From Gari tellinella (Eukaryota > Mollusca > Bivalvia > Cardiida > Psammobiidae), in NCBI GenBank assembly GCA_922989275.2, contig OV277863.1, positions 47,288,999 to 47,352,998 of the forward strand: a stretch of 64,000 nt of DNA, given 5' to 3'. Positions 30,395 through 47,439 of the stretch are shown here, in pieces. Every line of letters starts with the position of its first letter. Position 1 is the first letter of the stretch. The translations under genes were made by a program, and so were the position numbers. The notes below the pieces were generated by a model. That model did no database searches. It saw only the letters and a list, made by a program, of their open reading frames with translations, and had not been told where the DNA came from.

Positions 30395-30485
30395 GAGCTT
30401 CCGGGGGCCTCTGGCCCCCTGGTCCCCCAGCCAGAGCCTTGCCCTGGACCCACTGGGGGTCCTGGCGGCCCCCAAGCCCCCAGCA
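30395..30485. repeat. GC-rich patch
   Basis: About 90 bp of mostly G and C (GGGGGCCTCTGGCCCCCTGG and similar) in an AT-rich setting. Probably part of an interspersed element I cannot name. Confidence 0.5.
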
Positions 30486-30662
30486 TAGTTTTCAGTATTT
30501 TCAGTTTTGTCAACTTTCACCCATGCATATATTATATAGGCAAAGGTTAAGGTCATTTTGTGATAAAGATTGCATGTGCAAGTTCCTTAACCTATTACCT
30601 TAGTTTAAACAGTATTTATTTCAAATGTTTTACATACATTGTGTCATATTTACAGAACATAA

Positions 30663-30917
30663 TGTCAACCTATTACCTTATAGCCTATTACTAGTTTTGA
30701 AGATATGTTACCACTAAATGCAGGTTGAAAGTAAAGCAGAATATGTCATAGGGCGCATTCTGCTTTACTTTCAGCATGCTTAAAGCTACCATCTGCTAGA
30801 ATATAGAAAATATGTCTTAAAGATACATGTTCATGAATATAAATTGGAACTATTTTCTTCAGTGGAGGAATAAATAAAAGATGTAAAAAGGTATATGTTA
30901 TGGGGGTAATGGGTTAA
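30663..30917 (+). mobile_element. M1 MITE
   Basis: CAACCTATTACCTTATAGCC to TATGGGGGTAATGGGTTAA. Core GCAGAATATGTCATAGGGCG. Confidence 0.82.
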
Positions 30918-31079
30918 GTTAACTCATCCCCTGAAACTTCCAATGGACGATTCCAATTTACAACTAGACCTATCACAAATGGTGATTCATACCCCCAGTA
31001 GGGTCTTGTCACAAGAGGTAAATGTTTCTGGATAATGTTGATGTGTGCACTTAAGTGCTCCCTAATTTGGAAAAGAATA

Positions 31080-32190
31080 ACAAAGGGCAACAACTCCAAA
31101 AATTGATAAAAATATAACAACAAAGGACAATAACTCCAAAAATATGGATGACAGAGTACAGGTTCTTATGCACTGCACTCCTCGTCTATGAGATCTATCT
31201 GTATATGAAGTTTGAAGTCAATAGCTCTTATACTTTGGAAGTTATGCTCCGGACAAGCCTAAATTGGATAAAAAATATAACAACATAGGGCAATAACTCC
31301 AAAAATACTGATGATAGAGTTATGGTTCTTCTGCACTGCACTCCTAGTCAATGAGATCTATCTGTATATGAAGTTTGAAGTCAATAGCTCTTATACTTTA
31401 GAAGTTATGCTCCGGACAAGCCTAAATTGGATAAAAAATATAACAACAAAGGGCAATAACTCCATAAATACTAATGATAGAGTTATGGTTCTTGGGCACT
31501 GCACTCCTAGTCAAGGAAATCGATCTGTATATGAAGTTTGAAGTCAATAGCTCTTATTTTTTTTAAGGAATGCTCCGGACAACCCTAAATTTGATAAAAT
31601 TATAACAACAAAGGGCAATAACTCCAAAAATACTCATGGCAGAGTAACGGTTCTTGCGCACTGCATTCCTAGTCAATGAGATCTATCTGTATATGAAGAT
31701 TGAACTCGATAGCTCTTATACTTTGGAAGTTATGCTCCGGACAAGCCTAAATTGGGTAAAAATATAACAACAAATGGCAATAACTCCAAAAATATTGATT
31801 AAAGAGATGGTTCTTGCGCACTGCACTCCTAGTCAATGAGATCTATCTGTATATGAAGTTTAAAGTCAATAGCTCTTATACTCTGGAAGTTATGCTCCGG
31901 ACAAGCCTAAATTGGGTAAAAATATAACAACAAAGGGCAATAACTCCAAAAATATTGATTATAGAGTTATAGTTCTTGCGCACTGCACTCCTAGTCAATG
32001 AGATCTATCTGTATATGAAGTTTAAAGTCAATAGCTCCTATACTTTTGAAGTTATGCTCCGGACAAGCCTAAATTTGATAAAAATAAAGGGCAATAACTC
32101 CAAAAATACTAATTACAGAGTTATGGTTCTTGCACACTGCACTCCTGGTCAATGAGATCTATCTGTATATGAAGTTTGAAGTCAATTATG
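31080..32190 (+). repeat. Tandem array, ~162 bp unit, about seven copies
   Basis: Each unit has TATAACAACAAAGGGCAATA, GCACTGCACTCCTAGTCAAT, GAGATCTATCTGTATATGAA and TTATGCTCCGGACAAGCCTA. Starts of the AAATT(G/T)G(A/G)TAAAA block fall near 31260, 31424, 31588, 31749, 31911 and 32070. Probably an expanded internal module of a family H-like element whose ends are lost. Confidence 0.9.
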
Positions 32191-32199
32191 GCGACTCCC

Positions 32200-32420
32200 A
32201 AACTTCGTTTGAGGGGGTATAATAAAGGCTGGTCCATTTTAGTCAATTTAGGGTTGTTTTTTTATATATTGTCATTTACAAACAGTGAAGACCCTGATCT
32301 AAGCTGTTACAGGAGCCCTCAGATCAGGGACTTCAATGTTTGCAATAGAAAAGTGTACTCTCCACAGGTACACATTTGGTCAAGGACGCATATATGCGTC
32401 ACTAGGGCTCAATGAGTTAA
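32200..32420 (-). mobile_element. M6 MITE
   Basis: Contains the ACAGTGAAGACCCTGATC / GATCAGGGACTTCAATGTTT pair and the GAAAAGTGTACTCTCCACAG block, ending CTCAATGAGTTAA. The orientation of blocks is reversed relative to 13.7 kb. Confidence 0.65.
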
Positions 32421-32689
32421 ATCAAAGTTTTCCACCAATAGCAAATACTTACTTTTGAAATGTGAACATGCTGTCCAAGGGTATTTGTTTCTTTAACACG
32501 ATCTTTAATCAGATTCCATGTTTACATTTAGACTACATATTGCTGTAAAATGTTTTAATGTTTGTATTATTAAGTATACATGTATTTAAAAATTAAAACT
32601 GTAAATTGAATATTTCTTGTCAATTTCATTAAGATCCTGCATGGGTAACAAAATGAAAGTGATAATGAAGTGTGTTGCCCTTTGTCTGT

Positions 32690-32890
32690 CCTATATTGAT
32701 GTCCAGCTAATTACAGGTGGAGGAAACAACCAGAGGCACAAAAACCATCAACGGTCCCAAAGTCACCAAGCCATCAAAAAGACTTCCCCATAAATGTGAA
32801 GTGCCCAGACTGGGATTTGATCCTCAGTGGTAAGGAGCAAAGTGACTGTCAATCAATGCGGCTATTAACCACTCGACCACAGAGTATTTA
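32690..32890 (-). mobile_element. tRNA-derived SINE
   Basis: On the - strand GTGGTCGAGTGGTTAATAGC (A box) and GGATCAAATCCCAG (B box) have tRNA-like spacing. They are followed by GTCTGGGCACTTCAC and a body with CACCTGTAATTAGCTGGAC, like the SINE at 58.3 kb. Confidence 0.75.
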
Positions 32891-32901
32891 TATTACTAAG
32901 C

Positions 32902-34303
32902 AAACAAGAGGGCCAGAATGGCCCTTGATCGCTCACCTGACCATGGTAACACTAGGATGGGTCACGTGATTTCAGAAAAGAAGATTTGTAAAAGGTGACC
33001 CCCAGGGAGGGGCCAATTTTGAACAACTAAGATAGAGGACCTGTAAACGATGATATGTGCAAAATTTCTAAACTCAGTGTACTATGGTTTCAGACAAGAT
33101 AATTTTTGAAGTTTTCATTGAAAAAATCTATTTTTAGCTCCTGTGACCCAGATATGCAACAGACCAGAACCAATTCATCTATATATGTGAAGGACCTCTA
33201 GAAGTTACATCATGCCAAATATCAAAGCTCTGGCCATATTGGTTTCTGAGTAAAAGATGTTTGAACATTTTCCTATGTAACTCTACGTAAAACGGTGACC
33301 TCCGGGGCGGGGCCAATTTTGACCCGAGGGACAAAATTTTAACAACTTTGATAGAGGGCCTGTAAACGATGCTATGTACAAAATATCTAAACTCAGTGTA
33401 CTATGGTTTCAGAAAAGAAGATTTTTGAAGTTTTCATTGAAAAAATCTATTTTTAGCTCCGGTGACCCAGATATGCAACAGACCATAACCAATTCAACAA
33501 TATGTGTGAAGGACTTCTAGAAGTTATACCATGCCAAATATCAAAGCTCTGGTCATATTGGTTCCAGAGAAAAAGATGTTTGAACATTTCACTATATAAC
33601 TCTATGTAAAACTGTGATCCCCGGGGCGGGGCCAATTTTGACCCCAGGGACAAAATTTGAACAACTTTGATAGAGGATCTGTAGACATACTATGTGCAAA
33701 ATATCTAAGCTCAGTGTACTATGGTTTCAGACGAGAAGATTTTTTAAGTTCTCATAGAATTTTTTTTATTTTTAGCTCCGGTGACCCAGATATGCAACGG
33801 ACCGGAACCAATTCAACAATATAAGTCAAATACCTCTAGAAGTAATACCATGCTAAATATCAAAGCTCTGGACATATTGGTTTCAGAGAAAAAGATGTTT
33901 GAACATTTCACTATATAACTCTATGTAAAACGTTGACCCCCGGGGCGGGGCCAATTTTGACCCCAGGGGCAAAATTTGAACAACTTTGATAGAGGACCTA
34001 TAGGTAATGACATGTGCCAAATATCTAAGCTCTGGCTTTTGTGGTTTGTGACAAAAAGATTTTTTAAGATTTTCTTATTTTTTCACTTTGGTTGCCATAG
34101 CAACCAGAGTTCTGCATGGTTTCAAATTCTTTGAACAACTTTGAAAGAGCTTAACCCAAGGAACATTCCTGTGAAGTTTGGTTGCAATCAGGGAAGTGGT
34201 TTTGGAGAAGAAGATGTTTGAAGAAATTGTTGACGCACGACGACGGACATCGACTGACCACAAAAGCTCACCTTGAGCACTTTGTGCTCAGGTGAGCTAA
34301 AAA
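32902..34303 (-). mobile_element. Family H element, copy E
   Basis: Left AACAAGAGGGCCAGAATGGC then ATCGCTCACCTGACC; right AGCTCACCTTGAGCACTTTG, TGCTCAGGTGAGCT. The interior is four ~300 bp modules with CCCCGGGGCGGGGCC, GATATGCAACAGACC and ACTATATAACTCTATG. Closest relative in the window: copy G at 61.3 kb. Confidence 0.9.
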
Positions 34304-34779
34304 TGAAAGTACCCACTTTTTACATTTACTTAACGTCTTCACATTAAGAAAATTTCAAAGCTCCTCTTCTTATAAGGTCCTTATCAACTCCTTTTTTAGT
34401 TCAATTCTTTTTCGAAAAGTCGAGCTATTGTCATCTGCGTTAGGTTTTGTAAGACTGTTTAGGTTTCGAAAAATGCCTATAACACATGATAGTATAACTT
34501 CTATGTGCCTCGAGATATTGGTTACATAGTTGGTTTGTGTGTGTATATGGACAACACCTTTCCATGCACAGAAACATTTAGACCCCTTGGCCTTGAACTT
34601 AGGGCATGTGTATAGGTTTCAAAATCTGTGTTTAGGTTTTGAAAAATGCCTCTAGTTTTTACCTCGGACTTTTTCGAAAAGTCTAGCTATTGTCATCTCG
34701 GTTGGTAAAGATGTTTTGTTAATGTTTTTGAAAGACATTTCTCAATAACTATCAAAGGTATCCATTTGAAATACCTGTT

Positions 34780-35587
34780 CAGTATCAAAAGGGCAACTCA
34801 TTACAACAAGGCAGATCACTCTGGGATTGTCACTCCAGAGTTGTTGCCTTTGTTTTATCTACATAGAATTTGTAAATTGCAATATCTTAATAACTATCAA
34901 TGGGATTAACTTGAAACTTTGAATACTTAATTCAGTATCAAAAGAGCAACTCATTACAACAAGGCAGGTAACCCTGGGATTTGTCATTCCAGAGTTACTT
35001 CCCTTGTTTTTATTTACTTAAAATTTGTAAATTTAAATATCTTAATAACTATCAAAGGGATTAACAAGTATCAAAAGGGCAACTTTTTACAACAAGGTTG
35101 TAATAATAACCCTAGGATATTTCCCTGGTTTATTCACTTAAAATTTGTAAATTGAATATCTAAGTAACTATGAAAGGTGTCAACATTAAATGCTTGTTTA
35201 GTATCAAAAAGGCAACTCATTAAAAGACATGTTACCCTGGAATTTGTCATTCCAGAGTTATTGCCCTCGTTTTGACTTAGAAAATTTGTTAATGAAATTT
35301 CTCAATAACTATGAAAGGTATTAACTTTGAAAACTTGTTCAGTATCAAAAAGGCAACTCATTACAACAAGGCATGTTACTCTGGGATTTGTCATTCTAGA
35401 GTTATTGTCGTTTACATGACCCACATTAGAACTGGACCTAGATTTCTTCAAGACAAACATTTTCATCAAGATTCATGAAGATCGGGTGAAATTTATAGCC
35501 ACTAGAGTGTTAATGAACCAATTGTGAACGCACAGACATCCAGCGATCCTAAAAGCTCACCTTGGCATTTTGTGCCAAGTGAGCGAA
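34780..35587 (-). mobile_element. Family H element, copy F, left end missing
   Basis: About five ~120 bp modules (AGTATCAAAAGGGCAACTCA, AATATCTTAATAACTATCAA), then a GTTAATGAACCAATTGTGAA segment and the end hairpin AGCTCACCTTGGCATTTTGT, GCCAAGTGAGC. The CAAGAGGGCC end was not found. Confidence 0.7.
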
Positions 35588-36384
35588 GAAGTCACGTCAG
35601 GGAAAGTGATACCCAAGTGTCACCTCTGCCTACAGCAGGCGACACAAAAACTTTAAATGCAAGGGGTATAACCCTGCCAAAAATTATTCAAGACTGGCCT
35701 GCATATTCTCATGATGTAACAATTTCTAAATGAAGATATTGAACGGGAATCACGACTTCATAGAAATTTTCGCAGTGCAAGGAGGACAACTCTGTCAATA
35801 ATTATTGAACAAGGATCAAAACCCTACTTGCATATTCAGGTGATATACCTACATCCCGAATTTCAATGAATTACCAAGATATTGATCTGAAACCACAAAT
35901 TGATGGAAATGTTCAGAGTGCAAGAGGAGTTTCTCAGTCAAGTCAAAACTTATTTGACCTGAACCAAATTCAAACTTGACCTGTGTATTCTCATAATGTA
36001 GCTCTATCCCAAATTTCAATTCAAAATGCCAATGCACGACTGGGATTATGAGTGGAAAACTGGAAACCACAAATTGTTAGGAATTTTCAAGCTGTTGCAT
36101 CTATGGCAGAGATAATGACTGAAACTGAATGATAACAGAAGGACAGAAAAGCGTAACACTAAATGCCCAAGCCATTTCATGGCAGGGGCACAAAAACATG
36201 TTGGAGACTTAACCTTTCTCCTGATATAAGCATACAATGTATATCAATCATTTTGAAAACAGAATAGACTCAGATCAGACAGCTCCTGAAGGAGCTGTCT
36301 GATCAGAGTCTGCACTGTTTTCTCATAGGACATATGGCATATACTATTCAACAGGAGAAGGGATAAAAGTAAAAGACAAAAGCA
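35588..36384. other. No gene; short repeat units and an M6 palindrome
   Basis: 35.6-36.1 kb holds diverged units with ATATTCTCATGATGTAAC and AATTGATGGAAATGTTCAG blocks. 36258-36330 is an M6-type palindrome around CTCCTGAAGGAG. Confidence 0.55.
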
Positions 36385-36400
36385 GAAGTGCTTGACTCCC

Positions 36401-36406
36401 TTTATT
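36401..36406 (-). terminator. UBA52: UBA52 poly(A) signal
   Basis: AATAAA on the - strand (TTTATT on +), 44 nt after the stop codon at 36452-36450. The cleavage site is expected near 36380-36390. Confidence 0.85.
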
Positions 36407-36449
36407 GCGACTTATATCAATATTTACAGTCACATAACAAAGAAAATGT

Positions 36450-41487
<5,038 letters not shown>

Positions 41488-41789
41488 TTAACAGATGTCT
41501 GAAAAATGTAAAAAAAAAATGCATAAAGTCATGTGTCCAATTTTTCATGTTCTTAGTCACAGTTAGTCATAGTGTTGTTTACAAAGAACGAAAAAAAAAA
41601 AAAGTTATAGTCTACTTTCCTTCTGAATGACTGTTCAGCATACACTGTACATTCACTCCCCTGATCATTGAGTTATCTTGCCTATAATATTGAGTGTGTA
41701 GGCAGTCACACTGTCACAGTACTAAGACCCTCCACAAGTTCACAGGTGCATGTACCCATTTTAAGCCCAGAGTCAGTGTGGAGAGCAGC

Positions 41790-42190
41790 AATTTGTGGTG
41801 CATATCTTGCTCCTGTGACCTAGATATCCAACAGACCAGAACCATTTCAACAAAATTGGTAAAGAACATCTAGAAGTGTCACCATGCCAAATATAAAAGT
41901 TCTGGCTGTTTTGGTTTCAGAGAGGAATATGTTTGAAAATTTCACTATATAACAGACTAAACTCTATGTAAAACTGTGACCCCTGGGGAACAATTTGAGC
42001 AAACTTGATAAAGGACCTGTAGGTGATTCTATATGCCAAATATCTAAGCTCTGGCCCTTGTAATTTTTGACAAGCAGATTTTTTAAGTTTTACCTATTTT
42101 TTCACTGCATTGTTTTAATAATTTGAACAAATTTAAAAGAGCTTGACCGATTCTCTGCAGCGGTAAAGGAGGAGATGTCATTTGAAGCAA
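41790..42190 (-). mobile_element. Family H internal fragment in UBA52 intron 1
   Basis: Shares TGTGACCTAGATATCCAACA, ACTATATAAC, GGACCTGTAGGTGATTCTAT and GGAGGAGATGTCATTTGAAG with copies B and E; both hairpin ends are absent. Confidence 0.75.
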
Positions 42191-42861
42191 TTGTTAACGA
42201 CAACAGACGACTGACAATGCATCAGATTCGCGATATGGGTGAACCAGGCGCTTTACGTATTAAGAATAATAAGAATTGTCAAGCGCCTGACAGACACTAT
42301 AAGGAAAATGAAAACAAATGCAGCCACATTATTTCATTGGCTGTTGGTATCGACTGACTTTACATCTGCAGTAACGTAGTTGAATATGGAGGTCAGCTGT
42401 TGATATCTGACTGTTTAAACAGAAAGTGAGCCAAATTGGTGGACTCGAAAATGATTCGCAGATGGGTTATGCTGGTAAGTTGCATGTGATATGTTCGTTT
42501 CTCCCCTGCATAGCGTTATGTTGCTGTTCAGTCTTAAAAATGATGATTGCACAAAGTTTGCCTATCTCGCAAAATGGGCAACGTTCGGCTCGGATTTTTA
42601 TTTCGTTTTTGAGACAAAGTAGAATTGCACGATAAAACTAAATGGTTATCATTAGTGTGATTATTTAGGTACTTGAAAATGTTGAATCTAGTTAAATTGA
42701 TCAATATGTGTAAAAAATATGACGAGTTTTTCATGGGAGGTAGTGAAATGACCCTTTCGACCCCTTGTCTATACGTTATACCACATAATCATATACTGGG
42801 TTTTTATATTTTTTGGTAATATTATGCCACAATCCAGCAGCCACAAACACCCCCTATGCAT

Positions 42862-43972
42862 CACAGGGAATCGGCTCATAGTCAAAGTGCTCTATATATA
42901 GATAAATATAATAAAGGGAAATAACATGGGCAGCTGTGCCCTGTTTTAGTCTTGGCAAATCGTGACCGCTGCCGCACATCTTCTCTTCCGAGGAAATAAA
43001 AAACCGCAAAACGGTAACTTTAGAGGACTTCCCTCTATATCGTGATTGTGGTAAATATAAATGTTTGGTGTCAATTCAAAATTTATTGCTTTACACGTTG
43101 ATAGGTTAAAGTTCTGATGTTTTACCTAATTTCAGCCGATACACACCAGGGTTTTCCCGGACGCAGGTTTCCTGCATCTTGGACGCAATTCTGTCACCTG
43201 GGACCCCTATTTGTCCAACCCCAAGAGTCCCCAGGACCCTCAAATCTTTGACCACATTTTACTCCAAACCCGCAAATTTTCAGATATGTAGATACTGATG
43301 TGGGGTATGCTTCATATACCATAAGAGATTAATCATAAATTTGCACTGTTAAACAGTTTACAAAGGTTTTGCAATTTATTTGTTATGCATTTACAAATTA
43401 AATTAATTTGGGACCCCCAAATATGCCGAGAGACTCTCAAAGTGAAAGGTTTGAGGGTCCTTAGGACTCTTATTTACAAAATGCAAGGGAAAACCCTGCA
43501 CACTAAAGGGTAAACATCATTTCTTCTGTATTACCGGTGCATCAGCCGAAAATTCCTATAGAAAAATGTCTTCGTGTAAAATAATGTCCAAGATGTTGCG
43601 ATTGTAGTCAATGACCGGAAACAGTTTCGTAAGATGTGCAGCAGCAGACAGAACTGTTGTATACAGAGAATTTCTGGCATAAAAACAAAATGGACACTTG
43701 AAAATGTTAGAAACGTGTTGAAATTTCTTTACAAATGCGAACTTTTATCGAGAAAAGTGTACATTTACATGAAAAAGCTCATAATATACACTTTTGATGG
43801 ATTTGGCAGTTGACGCGGGAGTTTTACTGTTCACTATGTAAATTTCTGGTATGTAAATGAAGTGATGTCATTGCTATTTGGATTTTTCGGATTACGCCGG
43901 TATAACATATACACCGGTATTAGGTTGCTCAGCCCTATATAGAGCACTTTGACTATGAGCCAATTCCCTGTG
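42862..43972. mobile_element. ~1.1 kb unit bounded by 37 bp inverted repeats
   Basis: CACAGGGAATCGGCTCATAG..., running to CTCTATATA at 42862-42898, is repeated inverted at 43936-43972 with one mismatch. It encloses the dispersed repeat also found at 2300-2761 and a further element at 43147-43498. Confidence 0.75.
43147..43498. mobile_element. 352 bp CAGGGTTTTCCC element with 5 bp target duplication
   Basis: Ends CAGGGTTTTCCC / GGGAAAACCCTG. CACAC sits on both sides (43142-43146, 43499-43503), while the empty site at 2.33 kb has it once. Inside, GAGTCCCCAGGACCCTCAAA and TTTGAGGGTCCTTAGGACTC are inverted. Confidence 0.9.
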
Positions 43973-44069
43973 CTGTGCATTGGCACACCAAACCGAAAGT
44001 TTGCAGTGCTGACCCAAAATTGAACTGAGACAAATGAACAGGAATAATTGAAATTCGGTGCACAGCTGT

Positions 44070-44144
44070 GTGTAGAGCACCGTACTAGTGATGTGGTAGT
44101 CATGGTCCCACCTCGGGCGGACACCCCCCCCCCCCCCCCCCCCC
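44070..44144 (+). repeat. tRNA-like SINE head relic and 21-base poly-C
   Basis: GTAGAGCACCGTACTAGTGA TG resembles the 5' half of a tRNA-derived SINE; poly-C occupies 44124-44144. Confidence 0.45.
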
Positions 44145-44525
44145 TATCAATAGGATGATTTAAAGGTCTTAAAATGTTTAGATCTACTGCTTAGTAAGTA
44201 GAAAATGTCCTGCTACAACATTCTAAATCCCTCTTCATTAGTGTGCACATCAGTTTTTCTTAAAAATAACTTAAACAGGACCAGTTTACATGATATTTGA
44301 ACAAGCAATATGACACTATCGGCTTTTACCCCACCCACTTTCACTAAAAAAGTGATATAAAGTTAATTATCATGATTACTCGAATATATTTCGTAGCTAC
44401 AAAAACAATCGGGTTTAAGGACTAGTGGAATCATCAGTATTTCTAAGCAAATGTTGTCTTATAACAAGATTTCGATCGGAATAAACATTTTGAATCATGC
44501 ATTCGCATGGAGGCAGCCATCTTAC

Positions 44526-44548
44526 CTTTTAGAAAAGGAAGAGAGGGG
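44526..44548 (-). promoter_or_regulatory. UBA52: Likely UBA52 transcription start and non-coding exon 1 (TOP tract)
   Basis: On the - strand a pyrimidine run CCCCTCTCTTCCTTTTCT (44548-44531) is followed by AAAAG and the donor GTAAGA at 44525. AAGATGGCTGCC just inside the intron resembles the YY1-type element found downstream of many ribosomal-protein gene starts. Several ATTGG/CCAAT pentamers lie at 44.66-44.74 kb. This fits the expected 5' non-coding exon; the link over a 3 kb intron is inference. Confidence 0.55.
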
Positions 44549-44893
44549 TTTACACATGGAAAATAATGGAGTTAACGATCTGACGATAGATGGCGTCCCA
44601 ATCCAATTAAGGTCGCACGCGCCAATTTGAACTTTCAACTCTCAACCTGTGTGATTTTTACACTTATTGGATAATCTATTGTTTCATTGGTTGATATTCT
44701 TCTACGTGACTGGCAGCAAATCATCTGATTGGATGATATACATCAAGACCTGTTACGCACCTTGCGTAGTAGAAAATTCGTCTGCAAAATGACAGAGTGA
44801 TATTGCACTTTGATGGAGGGTTAAAAAAGCTTGTTAAGTTTGTTAAAATTCAATGGATTATTTTTTAACCAATTTGCCAAAAATATTGATGTC

Positions 44894-44969
44894 ATGATTT
44901 GTTGTAAATCATGGTTACGGTTTGGCTGCACCGTGACAAGGAATTGTGGTGGATTAAATGCAGCAAAAG
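44894..44969 (+). CDS. Possible first coding exon of an unidentified divergent gene
   Basis: ATG at 44894, 25 codons (ending GGLNAAK) and then AAAG|GTAAGTT, a strong donor in phase 1. It lies about 350 bp from the UBA52 start on the opposite strand, where a divergent gene would begin. The peptide matches no family I know and no second exon was found. Confidence 0.2.
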
Positions 44970-44999
44970 GTAAGTTGCCTATGTAATATTGTCTGTCCG

Positions 45000-45518
45000 T
45001 GTATAATAGCTATTTAATAGACTAGTGCTGTGGAAGTTGCCCCATATTATAAAAGCGCACAAATAAAGTGCAGGATATTGCTTTTAATGCTTTAGTACTG
45101 TATGCACTGAATGACAGTTCATTCACAATAAACTAGAATTTACCTTTAAAGGGATGCAATAATAATAATATTAAATAATAAAAAATAATAATACTTATGA
45201 ATATTATACAATGAAGTAAAAATGAAAGTTTCAACAGAGATTCATATTAATCTATATCAAATTACTCCCCCCAATAGTTTCCCTAATACTGTATTTTAGT
45301 AATTTAATACTCAATATAATTCTTTGATATTTTAATCTTTAAAAAAAAAAGTTAAAATGTTGGACTTGCTTTAATTAAGCTGTCATCTATTTTTCCTACG
45401 ACCAAGTAACCTTCGTTTAAGCGGCCGTAATAGAGAGGTTTTTACTGTACAAACTGTCAAACTTTTTTTTAAGTAACAACTCAAAAGAAGATACAGGAAG
45501 GTGTCAGCTAAATATATA
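45000..45518. other. No gene; M2 end fragment at about 45395-45450
   Basis: AT-rich sequence. CGACCAAGTAACCTTCGTTT and GTAATAGAGAGGTTTTTACTG (split pair) are the right end of an M2 copy. Confidence 0.5.
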
Positions 45519-45723
45519 CAGTAAAACCTCGCTATTACAACCACTAAAACGAAGGCTAATTGATTGTATAGTAAAGAGGTGGCAGCTTAAAGCAAGGTGA
45601 CACTGAAACAGAAAGCTCTAAAGGAGCTTTCTGTTTCACTGTCACCTTGCTTTAAGCGGTCACCTATCATAAACACCCTAATAGTTAACAAAATTAAGTG
45701 GTCGTAATAGAGAGGTTCTACTG
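45519..45723 (+). mobile_element. M2 MITE, complete
   Basis: CAGTAAAACCTCGCTATTAC to GTAATAGAGAGGTTCTACTG, TA on both sides. Core GAAAGCTCTAAAGGAGCTTTC. Confidence 0.9.
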
Positions 45724-46008
45724 TAGGTCAAAGTTTATGCAGAAAGTCGTAAATATTTTAATAGACTAAAATAGCTTTCTACATTATTTTCTAACAGACT
45801 ATAGTAGCTTTCTGCATCATTTTTGTCCTGCATAAATTGACCATTGATTCATATCAATCACAATGCTTTTTCATCTTGTTTAATACAAGTTTTGATTACT
45901 ATAAATGTTATAAGTCTGTAGAGAACTAAACCTGCTGGTTCATGGTATTATATTAATGGGTCTTTTACTGTAGATTTTATTAAAGGAAGGTCTAGCAAGC
46001 ATGTTTAT

Positions 46009-46100
46009 TAACCATTACCCCATAGCCTGTTTCCAATTTTGAAGCTAAGTAGCTACTTAAAGCAGGTTGAAAGTAAAGCAGAATGAATTTTTTTTAATCA
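46009..46100 (+). mobile_element. M1 MITE left half
   Basis: TTAACCATTACCCCATAGCC to AGTAAAGCAGAATG; the rest is replaced by AT-rich DNA. Confidence 0.75.
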
Positions 46101-46127
46101 TAAATTGTGTTACATATCACATATTTA

Positions 46128-46358
46128 ACGCCTTTTAGCGCATTAAGTTTATTCCTTCACTGAAGAAAATAGTTCCAGTTTATACAGTCATAAATATGTA
46201 TCATTACAATTTTTTTTTATATATTCTAGCAGATGATAGCTTAAAGCAGGCTGAAAGTAAAGCAGAATGCGCTTAAGGCACATTCTGCTTTACTTTCAAC
46301 CTGCTTTAAGTGGACACCTATATTCAATACTTAAGACATGCTATGTGGGAAAGGGTTA
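46128..46358 (+). mobile_element. M1 MITE
   Basis: TTTAACGCCTTTTAGCGC to GCTATGTGGGAAAGGGTTAA. Core GCAGAATGCGCTTAAGGCAC with perfect arms. Confidence 0.83.
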
Positions 46359-46365
46359 AGGCAGG

Positions 46366-46475
46366 TGGCTGCTTAAAGCAAGAGGGATGTAAATCCGAAA
46401 GCTCCTTTCACCTTGTTTTAGCTGCTGCCTGTCTTTTACACAATAAATAGAGGTCGTAATAGAGGGGGTTTACTG
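46366..46475 (+). mobile_element. M2 MITE, right part
   Basis: GTGGCTGCTTAAAGCAAGAG to GTCGTAATAGAGGGGGTTTACTG end motif; the left terminus is missing. Confidence 0.7.
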
Positions 46476-46750
46476 TGTTCTGTCAGTTGGCTATATAGTG
46501 ACTATGCACTTTGAACAAAAGTAGCTCTGATTTTTTTTCAATATTTAGAAAGGTTGAATTTATTTATACTTATTTATTTTATCTATATAGATATTGTTTA
46601 TCTTCTAAATTTATTACTAGTGATTTATGCTTAAATGTTGCATGTTTGCAGAGATTTAAATATTCCCTTAAAAGGTTATTACATGTACACTACCAGCCTC
46701 TAATAAATGTCCTTACTTTATATTTTGTAGATTTGTCTCTTTAAAACCGT

Positions 46751-46988
46751 TTAATTACTCCATAGCATCTTTCCAGTGTTGAAGACAGATGACCACTTAA
46801 AGCAGTTTGAAAGTAAAGCTGAATGTGCCTTAAGGCACATTCTGCTTTACTTTTCAGCCTGCTTTAAGGTACCATCATCTAGGATATAGAAAGTATAATT
46901 TTTATGGTACCGTACATAATGATATTCATGATTGCATAAAATGGAACTATTTTCTTCAGTGTTAAAATGTGTATGGAGTAATGGGTTA
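46751..46988 (+). mobile_element. M1 MITE, TTAA at both ends
   Basis: TTAATTACTCCATAGCATCT to GTGTATGGAGTAATGGGTTAA. Core GAATGTGCC|TTAA|GGCACATTC. Confidence 0.87.
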
Positions 46989-47439
46989 AAGTCTAACATA
47001 TTGTTTAAAGTCTTACATATAGCGATGAGAGCTCACTGGCTGAAAGTATAGCCATGTTTAAACACTTATCCTGCTGAATATATTTAAAGTTCAACCCTAT
47101 ATGAATATCAGTCATCTTGAGTAGTACATTGGCTAAAAATTAAGGGAAAAATGTGCCAGGAAAGAGTGCATACATGTACATGATAATCATGTCAGACAGA
47201 CCCTACAAGAAAACAATGCAAATGCTGATCAGGCAGCTTGTTCAGGAGCTACATGAGCTGGCTCTACACTGTTTTCAAAAAGTGCAAATATACAAATTAT
47301 GCTGTTAGCAGGATAAGGGTTCAAGTATTTCAACATTTTTTATTTGCAAGCAAATGAAGGGAAGTCCTACCACTGAATTCATATGTGATTTCATGTAATA
47401 TTTATTATATTGCAACATGTAACCTTCTTAGGGCTACAG

